Of a DNA stretch of 39,425 nucleotides, positions 33,399 to 39,425 are shown piece by piece. The position numbers and the translations under genes were made by a program. The stretch spans positions 339-39,763 of the forward strand of contig DINS01000019.1 in assembly GCA_002426015.1 (NCBI GenBank). The letters run 5' to 3'. The DNA is from Flavobacteriaceae bacterium UBA5534 (GTDB lineage: Bacteria > Bacteroidota > Bacteroidia > Flavobacteriales > Flavobacteriaceae). The notes below the pieces were generated by a model. That model was not told where the DNA came from. It saw only the letters and a list, made by a program, of their open reading frames with translations, and did not search any database. Position 1 is the first letter of the stretch. The number at the start of each line of letters is the position of its first letter.

Positions 33399-33432
33399 AA
33401 TGCGTCAGCTGGAAGGTTGACGCATTATTTTT
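33399..33432 (+). terminator. Terminator of the TPR gene
   Basis: AATGCGTCA (33399-33407) and TGACGCATT (33418-33426) pair perfectly and are followed by ATTTTTG. Confidence 0.85.
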
Positions 33433-33470
33433 GTTATAAAATTTTAACGTAATCTAAACACAAAACTTTC

Positions 33471-33478
33471 TACATTTG
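33471..33478 (+). promoter_or_regulatory. -7 element upstream of the 114-residue protein
   Basis: TACATTTG is an exact TAnnTTTG match, 19 bases before the ATG at 33498. Confidence 0.5.
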
Positions 33479-33497
33479 TATCCTAATCTATTTTTAG

Positions 33498-33842
33498 ATG
33501 TTTGGCTTTCAAAGTTTGATTCTCAACCTCTTTGCATTGTTGTCCTTTATGGTTCCGCAAGATTATGCGACCCATAAAGAGTTTAAAACATTTGCACCAG
33601 AAGAAGTCATCACGACTGCAAACCACCAAAGTTCGGCAATCATTGAGTCGAATTTGTATTTCAATCAAGTATTGGATACGTTGCAGAACTATAAACTTCC
33701 TTTTGCAAATCCATTCCATTCGTTAAAGCAGCCAGCTGCCGTTGCTTACGAACCGAAATTATTGTATTTCTCCATCGGAAATGCGATTGATTTAGGGTTC
33801 ACCTCAACAACCATCATCTTTCCCTTTCATTGCTTCACATAA
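33498..33842 (+). CDS. Small hypothetical exported protein
   Basis: 114 residues. A hydrophobic N-terminus (MFGFQSLILNLFALLSFMVPQ) may be a signal peptide or anchor; the rest (about 22-114) has no recognised domain and ends in a hydrophobic stretch, IDLGFTSTTIIFPFHCFT. An exact -7 element at the right distance and the preceding terminator support a real gene, though no family supports it. An overlapping frame on the other strand (33483-33719) is weaker. Confidence 0.55.
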   Translation: MFGFQSLILNLFALLSFMVPQDYATHKEFKTFAPEEVITTANHQSSAIIESNLYFNQVLDTLQNYKLPFANPFHSLKQPAAVAYEPKLLYFSIGNAIDLGFTSTTIIFPFHCFT

Positions 33843-33941
33843 TTTGAATTCTCTTTTTTAAGGATTAGCGATTTATTCCCATCATTTGAGAATGATATGC
33901 TGCACATAAAATTCAAATTATAATTTAAAAAATACAAAACA

Positions 33942-34445
33942 ATGAAATTATCAGAAAACGTGATGACCTTGCTCATCACACTATTAGGAATTTTACCATT
34001 TGCTTGGTTCGTCTATATCGGAAAAAAGGCCTCTTTAAAAAACAAGAAGGCAATCAAGGATTTATTGAAAAGAGAGCACATGAAATTTAACGAATCAGAA
34101 TTTTGGAACCACAATTTTATAGGAATTGATGAAACAACAAAGACACTTATGTTTGTAAAACTGAATGCGATTGAAAATAAAGTTCTAAAAATGGATCTTA
34201 ACGATGTCAAATCGTGTCAGATTCTTAAAGATACAAAGGAGCATAAGCGAGATAAAAAAATGGAATCGGAATTGCAAACCCTCAACCTAGAATTGTTATT
34301 CGATTCAAAAAAACCGAATATCATTCTTTGTTTTTATGATATTGCGGACAATCTTTCCGAAGATTTTGAGATGAAACGTGCTGAAAAATGGAAAGCCTTG
34401 ATACAGCAGGCTGCCACTAAAAATTTCAATAAAAAAGCAGCATGA
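33942..34445 (+). CDS. Hypothetical protein with N-terminal membrane anchor
   Basis: 167 residues. One transmembrane helix (about 8-25, LLITLLGILPFAWFVYIG) is followed by a Lys-rich cytoplasmic domain predicted to be mixed alpha/beta (FIGIDETTKTLMFVKL, DLNDVKSCQILKDTKEHKRD, KPNIILCFYDIADNL). The beta-strand pattern recalls small PH-like domains, but I cannot assign one. It ends 19 bases before a long bidirectional terminator shared with tex. Confidence 0.72.
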   Translation: MKLSENVMTLLITLLGILPFAWFVYIGKKASLKNKKAIKDLLKREHMKFNESEFWNHNFIGIDETTKTLMFVKLNAIENKVLKMDLNDVKSCQILKDTKEHKRDKKMESELQTLNLELLFDSKKPNIILCFYDIADNLSEDFEMKRAEKWKALIQQAATKNFNKKAA

Positions 34446-34463
34446 TAAACTGCTATGAAATAA

Positions 34464-34507
34464 GAAATCCAAAAGTTATTGAAAACCAATAATCTTTGGA
34501 TTTCTTT
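34464..34507. terminator. Bidirectional terminator between the hypothetical gene and tex
   Basis: GAAATCCAAA (34464-34473) pairs with TTTGGATTTC (34495-34504), with a further paired segment TTATTG/CAATAA inside. It overlaps the stop codon of tex. Confidence 0.82.
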
Positions 34508-36629
34508 ATTTATGCAACTTCAACTGAATTCGCTTGCGTGGAATATCGACTTCTAAAACTTTAACAATCACTTGCTGATGTAAACTTACATGCTCATTAA
34601 CATCGCTTACAAATGAGTCAGATAAATTAGATACGTGAATTAGTCCGCTTTCCTTAATTCCAATATCTACAAACGCACCAAAATTAGTAACGTTGTTGAC
34701 GATTCCTGGTAATAGTTGCCCTTCTTGTAGGTCGTTTATACTTTTTATATTCTGATTAAAAGTAAACACTTTGGCTTGTTCTCGAATGTCCAAACCTGGT
34801 TTTTCTAATTCTTTTACAATATCCTGAAGTGTTGGTAATCCAACTGATTCTGTACAGTATTTTTGTAAATCTATTTTCTGTAGTTGCTCTTTATTACCAA
34901 TTAAATCAGATACGTTTTTACCTATATCTTTAGCAATTTTTTCAACGATGTTATAACTTTCAGGATGCACTGATGAATCATCTAATGGATTTTTGGCAGA
35001 TTTAATTCTTAAAAACCCTGCACCTTGCTCAAAAGCTTTTCCTCCCAAACGAGGCACATTTTTTATATCATTTCTCGATGCAAACGCGCCATTTTCATCT
35101 CTATACGTCACAATGTTTTCTGCTAATTTTGGTCCAATTCCAGATACATAACTTAACAGCGAAGTACTTGCAGTATTAATATTAACACCAACAGCATTTA
35201 CACAACTTTCAACAACAATATCTAACTCTTTTTTAAGTTTGGTTTGGTCCACATCATGTTGGTATTGCCCAACACCAATCGATTTTGCATCTATCTTAAC
35301 CAATTCTGCTAAAGGGTCTTGTAAACGTCTTCCTATAGAGACTGAACCTCTTACTGTGACATCATAATTAGGGAATTCATCACGTGCAATTTTTGAAGCC
35401 GAATAAATACTTGCTCCAGCTTCGCTCACTACAAACACCTGAATATTGTTTTTAAAATGAATACGTCTAATCAATGATTCTGTTTCTCTTGAAGCAGTTC
35501 CGTTACCAATAGCGATAGCTTCAATTTGATAAGCTTCGGTTAACGAACTTATTTTTTTTATGGCTCCAGCACTGTCACTTTTTGGAGGATGCGGATAAAT
35601 AGTTTCGTTATATAATAATCCTCCTTGAGCATCTAAACATACAACTTTACAACCTGTTCTAAATCCTGGATCGATTGCCAAAACACGTTTTTCTCCCAAA
35701 GGCGAACCTAGTAAAAGTTGTTTTAGGTTTTTTGCAAACACAGTAATTGCTGAAGCATCTGCTTTTTCTTTAGCTATTTGTAGAGCTTCGTTAGATAACG
35801 CAGGCAGCAGTAATCGTTTGTAGGCATCTTTAATAGCAATTTCTATCTGCTCTGCACAATCATTGTTAGAACGAATGATTCGGTCTTCAATTTTTGCTAT
35901 TGCTTTTTCGTCGTCAATAGCTATTTTTGTTTTAATATAACCTTCAGTTTCGGCACGTAAAATAGCCAATAATCTATGCGACGGAATTCGGCTTAATGAT
36001 TCTTCCCAATCAAAATAATCTCTAAATTTTTGGGCATTTTCATCGTCTGCTTTCGATTTTACTACTTTGGTTGATATCATAGCAAAGCGTTCTAACTGAT
36101 GACGAATATTGTTTCTAATATCTGTACGTTCGTTAATCCATTCAGCAATAATATGTCGAGCACCTTCTAAAGCATCATCTACAGAAGTTATTTCGCCTTT
36201 TACATATTTAAATGCAATTGATTCGACATCATTTGCATTTTGTGACATAATAATTTTTGCCAATGGCTCTAATCCGTTTTGTCGTGCAGTGTCTGCTTTT
36301 GTTTTTCTGCTTTTTTTGAATGGTAAGTATAAGTCTTCAAGTGTTGTTATATCTTGTGCAGCTTCTATTTTATGCTTTAACTCATCTGTTAAAGCATCTT
36401 GCTCTTCAATAGCTTTTAAGATGGCAGTTTTTCGCTTTTCTAAAGTTTCAAAAAGCTCTTTGTATTTTACGATTTCGCCAATTTGAACTTCATCTAGGTT
36501 TTCTGTACGTTCTTTTCGGTAACGAGAAATAAAAGGAATTGTGCAATCTTCATTTAATAATTCGACGGTGTTTTTTATAGATGTTTCAGGAAGTTGTGTA
36601 TTGGTCTTTATATAAGAAATCAAATTCAT
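34506..36629 (-). CDS. tex: Tex-family RNA-binding transcription accessory protein
   Basis: 707 residues from the ATG at 36629 (MNLISYIKTNTQLPETSIKN). An upstream extension to 36743 exists in frame, but it covers the -7-like element and the palindrome of the divergent region and has no family match. Domains in order: Tex N-terminal helical domain (about 1-190, with FISRYRKERTENLDEVQI), YqgF/RNase H-like domain (about 310-440, RVLAIDPGFRTGCKVVCLD), helix-hairpin-helix (VNINTASTSLLSYVSGIGPK) and a C-terminal S1 domain (about 635-705, GQLLPGIVNNVTNFGAFVDI). Tex binds RNA and polymerase-associated complexes and is widely conserved. Confidence 0.94.
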   Translation of the reverse strand: MNLISYIKTNTQLPETSIKNTVELLNEDCTIPFISRYRKERTENLDEVQIGEIVKYKELFETLEKRKTAILKAIEEQDALTDELKHKIEAAQDITTLEDLYLPFKKSRKTKADTARQNGLEPLAKIIMSQNANDVESIAFKYVKGEITSVDDALEGARHIIAEWINERTDIRNNIRHQLERFAMISTKVVKSKADDENAQKFRDYFDWEESLSRIPSHRLLAILRAETEGYIKTKIAIDDEKAIAKIEDRIIRSNNDCAEQIEIAIKDAYKRLLLPALSNEALQIAKEKADASAITVFAKNLKQLLLGSPLGEKRVLAIDPGFRTGCKVVCLDAQGGLLYNETIYPHPPKSDSAGAIKKISSLTEAYQIEAIAIGNGTASRETESLIRRIHFKNNIQVFVVSEAGASIYSASKIARDEFPNYDVTVRGSVSIGRRLQDPLAELVKIDAKSIGVGQYQHDVDQTKLKKELDIVVESCVNAVGVNINTASTSLLSYVSGIGPKLAENIVTYRDENGAFASRNDIKNVPRLGGKAFEQGAGFLRIKSAKNPLDDSSVHPESYNIVEKIAKDIGKNVSDLIGNKEQLQKIDLQKYCTESVGLPTLQDIVKELEKPGLDIREQAKVFTFNQNIKSINDLQEGQLLPGIVNNVTNFGAFVDIGIKESGLIHVSNLSDSFVSDVNEHVSLHQQVIVKVLEVDIPRKRIQLKLHK

Positions 36630-36656
36630 CAATCGGGCAATTTTAAAATTAAAATG

Positions 36657-36664
36657 TAAAGATA
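36657..36664 (-). promoter_or_regulatory. -7-like element of tex
   Basis: TATCTTTA on the minus strand matches seven of eight to TAnnTTTG, about 27 bases before the ATG at 36629. Confidence 0.4.
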
Positions 36665-36679
36665 GGCAGTTTAAAAAAT

Positions 36680-36697
36680 ATACGGCATTTGTCGTAT
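36680..36697. promoter_or_regulatory. Palindrome in the tex/MORN divergent promoter region
   Basis: ATACGGCATTTGTCGTAT is paired at 14 of 18 positions. It lies between the two divergent -7 elements, just upstream of the -33 region of the MORN gene promoter, where a regulator could act. Confidence 0.4.
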
Positions 36698-36699
36698 GG

Positions 36700-36727
36700 T
36701 TTGATGTTGGCCTGAATCCTAATTTTG
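36700..36727 (+). promoter_or_regulatory. Promoter of the MORN-repeat gene
   Basis: TTTG (36700-36703), 16 bases, then TAATTTTG (36720-36727), an exact TAnnTTTG match. Start of transcription near 36734, about 17 bases before the ATG. Confidence 0.5.
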
Positions 36728-36750
36728 TTTTAAACGACAACAAGACGATT

Positions 36751-39425
36751 ATGAAATCACTACTTACAGTAATAGGGCTTTTTATTTACATGAATGTGTA
36801 CTCCCAAAAAACAGATTGGGTTAATGCCCCTTTAAACCCAATTGCCTTTGAGTACAAACTGGAACATTTTAATTTGAAAGGCGATGTGTATGCAAGTAAA
36901 TCAAATATCTTCTCAAAAGATGGATTGGTCATTTATGAGAACGGGATTTCCACCAAACAGTTTCTTTACAAAAACAATCAACTTTATGCCGACACAGAAG
37001 GACGATTATTTGAGGTAAATAAAGAAGGTTATGTTACAAAAATGACCTATGCAAGTGCTGGAGTCCATACTCAAAGTTATATATATAACAGCAAAGGATT
37101 GCTAACAAATGTTACTAATACAAAAGGATATGTTGCAAATTATGAATACGATACAAAAGGTCGTGTCATAAAAAGCACTTCAGGGACATACATTAAGGAA
37201 TATACTTACCAGCAAGAGGGAAGTCATCTCATTGTGATGGAAAAGGACTTATCTAAAACACCTGTGCAAGTAAACAAAAAGATATATAAAAATGGACATT
37301 GTATTGGTTCTAATGACTACATGTTTAAGGTCGATTATGATGTGTTTGGAAATTTAAGCTCATCAAATACATATGCGCCAATTTTCTACAGCGATATTGA
37401 GAAAGGCAAAAATGAAATTTCGATGGTTTGGAAGAAACCTTATTCTTATTCATATAATCCAATAAACGATTGCAGTTTTTTCATCAATGGGAAACAAATA
37501 GGGTTTTTATATACACAAGTCATAAATAAGATTGATTTAATGATATATGACCCGTTCCAGGAGAAATATTTCATATTGCCCGATGCTTTTAACGAGTCAA
37601 AATCAGGAGTGAAGCAACTATTTACTAAAGTTTATATAGATTCGAATGCGTTTTTTGATACAAGTAATGATTCGAAAGCCCTTATATATAAAGGCGATAG
37701 AATCAGCAATACTATTTATTTACGAACTGGTAGTTTGAAAGATTTTGATCTGTATAATTATTATATCTTATATGATGAATTTTTGAATAAAACATTCTAT
37801 TGTAAATATGACCCAAATGCCAAATTTACTTTCTATCCATTGCAGCAAATTTCTCCGACAGATAATGTCTTCTATATACGAAGTGAAGAAGGTGTTCTTA
37901 CTGTTGACAAAGGTAAAAAGGTAAAAAATGAAGATTATACCATTTCCTATAATAATGATGATGGTGTCTTGTTAAAAGGAAACCAACCGATTTATTATTT
38001 ACCGAATTATAAAAAAGCAGTTGCAAAAACACTCTATGCTGGACGCTATTACAACAGTAAAACCGATACTTTTAAGGATGGTGCATCAACTAGTACAACC
38101 ATAAACAATGAAGTCACTAAAACTACAACAGGGTGCGTGTCTGGAAACTGTACTGAAGGTTATGGAGAGTATATTACCTTAAACAACACCAGCCTTAAAG
38201 GTTTTTTTGTAAACAGTGTGTTAAATGGTTTTGCGGTTCAAACATTTGAGAATGGTGATAATTTTACTGGCAACTTTGTTAATGGAAAAAAAGATGGTTA
38301 TGGAATATACAATTGGGTAGCTACCAACACACAATATTATGGTGAATGGAAAGATGATAAAATAAATGGATACGGTTATTTGGTTGTAAATAACGAAACC
38401 ACCCAAGCAGGCATTTATACAAATGGAAAAATAACAACCGACTTATTTGTAGATTATAAAAACAAAAAGCTCTCAAACAATTGTCTAGGAAATTGTTACA
38501 ATGGTTACGGAGTAATTAAATATGATAATGGAGATGGCTACACAGGTTTCTTTTTAAATGGAAACCCTTATAAAGTAGGGAACCGTAATTGGAAGTCTAA
38601 CAATAGTTTTTATGTTGGACAGTTTGATACTACGGGTCAAATCAATGGAACAGGAATGTACGTAGACAGCAACTCGGTTTATTTTGGAGATATTAATAAG
38701 GGCAAGCTTACAGGGAAAGCAGTAAAAACCAGTATATCTACAGCAGAGGAAACCTATGGGGAGTTCAACAATGGTGTCTTAATTAAAGATAATAAAACAA
38801 CAAGTTCAACCTGCCTGTCTGGGGATTGTTTAAATGGTTTTGGGGAACAAAAAACAATTAATAACTCTACTATAAAAGGCTTTTTTATAAACGGAAAACC
38901 TAATGGGTTTGGTACAGAGATATACTCGGACGGTTCTGGCTATTACCAAGGGACATTTAAGGATGGATTAAGAGATGGATATGGTTTTTATAAATGGTTT
39001 AAATCAGAGCAACAATACATAGGTTTTTGGAAAGCAGGGTTACAACATGGATACGGTTATTATATTGATAAAGGCGTCGTATTTCAAGCTGGATATTATG
39101 AAAACGGAAAGCAAACCCGAAATATGCTTACTCAAGATTTTATAAATAAAAAAGTAAATGGTAATTGTATAGGAGATTGCGTTAATGGTTTCGGGTCTTA
39201 CAAATATTCTAATGGTGATATGTACACAGGTTTTTTCTCAAATAATAATAGAAACTATGTTGGTGGTTATACCTGGGCAACAGGCAATGTGTACACTGGA
39301 GAGTATTATAATAATTTAGGAAATGGGCAAGGTGAAGAGTATTACAGTTCTACAGGCACTACCTATAGAGGTTCGTTTTCAAATGGGAAACGTCAAGGGC
39401 TAGGAGCTTACTTTAATAAAGCAGG
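36751..39425 (+). CDS. Secreted MORN-repeat protein, runs off the window (3' truncated)
   Basis: At least 891 residues, open to the end of the window. A signal peptide (MKSLLTVIGLFIYMNVYSQ) is followed by a poorly defined part (about 20-450) that contains YD/RHS-like strands (YIYNSKGLLTNVTNTKG, YEYDTKGRVIKSTSG). From about 460 on there are MORN-type repeats (GDNFTGNFVNGKKDGYGIYN, GDGYTGFFLNGN, YYQGTFKDGLRDGYGFY). They are grouped in modules of 110-118 residues, each opening with a Cys pair: CVSGNC (462/467), CLGNC (578/582), CLSGDC (688/693) and CIGDC (806/810), then xxGYG or xxGFG. MORN repeats form extended beta-hairpin rods. The Cys pairs probably make disulfides after export. Function unknown. 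Confidence 0.85.
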   Translation, partial: MKSLLTVIGLFIYMNVYSQKTDWVNAPLNPIAFEYKLEHFNLKGDVYASKSNIFSKDGLVIYENGISTKQFLYKNNQLYADTEGRLFEVNKEGYVTKMTYASAGVHTQSYIYNSKGLLTNVTNTKGYVANYEYDTKGRVIKSTSGTYIKEYTYQQEGSHLIVMEKDLSKTPVQVNKKIYKNGHCIGSNDYMFKVDYDVFGNLSSSNTYAPIFYSDIEKGKNEISMVWKKPYSYSYNPINDCSFFINGKQIGFLYTQVINKIDLMIYDPFQEKYFILPDAFNESKSGVKQLFTKVYIDSNAFFDTSNDSKALIYKGDRISNTIYLRTGSLKDFDLYNYYILYDEFLNKTFYCKYDPNAKFTFYPLQQISPTDNVFYIRSEEGVLTVDKGKKVKNEDYTISYNNDDGVLLKGNQPIYYLPNYKKAVAKTLYAGRYYNSKTDTFKDGASTSTTINNEVTKTTTGCVSGNCTEGYGEYITLNNTSLKGFFVNSVLNGFAVQTFENGDNFTGNFVNGKKDGYGIYNWVATNTQYYGEWKDDKINGYGYLVVNNETTQAGIYTNGKITTDLFVDYKNKKLSNNCLGNCYNGYGVIKYDNGDGYTGFFLNGNPYKVGNRNWKSNNSFYVGQFDTTGQINGTGMYVDSNSVYFGDINKGKLTGKAVKTSISTAEETYGEFNNGVLIKDNKTTSSTCLSGDCLNGFGEQKTINNSTIKGFFINGKPNGFGTEIYSDGSGYYQGTFKDGLRDGYGFYKWFKSEQQYIGFWKAGLQHGYGYYIDKGVVFQAGYYENGKQTRNMLTQDFINKKVNGNCIGDCVNGFGSYKYSNGDMYTGFFSNNNRNYVGGYTWATGNVYTGEYYNNLGNGQGEEYYSSTGTTYRGSFSNGKRQGLGAYFNKA
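38134..39425 (+). repeat. Cys-pair MORN super-repeat modules
   Basis: Four module starts at 38134, 38482, 38812 and 39166, spaced 348, 330 and 354 bases. Each encodes C-x3/4-C-x2-G-[YF]-G followed by several MORN hairpins; the fourth is cut by the window end. Confidence 0.75.

Noticed and set aside
36630..36743. In-frame N-terminal extension of Tex
   Set aside because: The 38 extra residues have no family match and cover the divergent promoter region; MNLISYI is the usual Tex start.
1..39425. tRNA genes, insertion sequences, CRISPR arrays, phage or integration sites
   Set aside because: No cloverleaf with a GTTCGA-type arm, no transposase, no regularly spaced repeats and no attachment-like repeats were seen on reading both strands; short or divergent ones could be missed without a search tool.

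Overview
The window is an AT-rich chromosomal segment from a member of the Bacteroidota, most likely Flavobacteriaceae. The signs are a type IX secretion C-terminal domain, an SDR-type L-threonine dehydrogenase, Bacteroidota-style PEP carboxylase and Tex, genes without obvious Shine-Dalgarno sequences, and repeated matches to the Bacteroidota promoter element TAnnTTTG. No tRNA, rRNA, insertion sequence, prophage or CRISPR array was seen.

Layout. 1-556: 3' end of a secreted HYR/T9SS protein. 728-5290 (minus): three-gene operon of an ECF sigma factor, a one-TM TPR protein and a TPR-CHAT protease-like protein. 5377-7542 (minus): lipoprotein and threonine dehydrogenase. 7717-10415 (plus): small lipoprotein and an M13 (PepO) lipoprotein peptidase. 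10487-14343 (minus): TPR protein, Rossmann-fold protein and membrane M28 peptidase. 14459-14926 (plus): CBS-pair protein. 14927-17414 (minus): nadA-nadB, the first two steps of de novo NAD synthesis. 17547-18026 (plus): Rrf2-family Fe-S regulator. 18003-25128 (minus): eight-gene nitric oxide reductase operon, read norC-norB-norQ-norD-norE-norF-norC2-norB2. 25281-28687 (minus): zinc-ribbon protein and a 984-residue secreted coiled-coil protein. 28973-32037 (plus): short SSB and PEP carboxylase. 32038-34445 (plus): a possible 40-codon gene or small RNA, a structured leader or ncRNA with a terminator, a TPR protein and two small unknown proteins. 34506-36629 (minus): tex. 36751-39425 (plus, runs off the end): a secreted MORN-repeat protein.

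How the parts fit. The nor operon encodes a canonical cytochrome c NO reductase (NorCB), its assembly factors (NorQ, NorD), small membrane subunits (NorE, NorF), and a second cytochrome c/NorB-like pair whose large subunit lacks several key active-site residues. No nitrite or nitrous oxide reductase is present, so local evidence favours NO detoxification or partial denitrification. An 18-bp palindrome lies upstream of both nadA and norC, at exactly the same distance (29.5 bp) from a TAnnTTTG -7 element. This suggests one Crp/Fnr-like activator for both operons.

The strongest candidates for something undescribed are: (1) the structured region at 32501-32686, with a three-way-junction-like fold and mutually exclusive P1, antiterminator and terminator pairings; (2) the shared nadA/norC operator; (3) the NorB-like subunit with a His-to-Met change; (4) the sigma/TM-TPR/TPR-CHAT operon, which resembles the protease-inhibitor-sigma logic of type III-E CRISPR loci but has no CRISPR parts.
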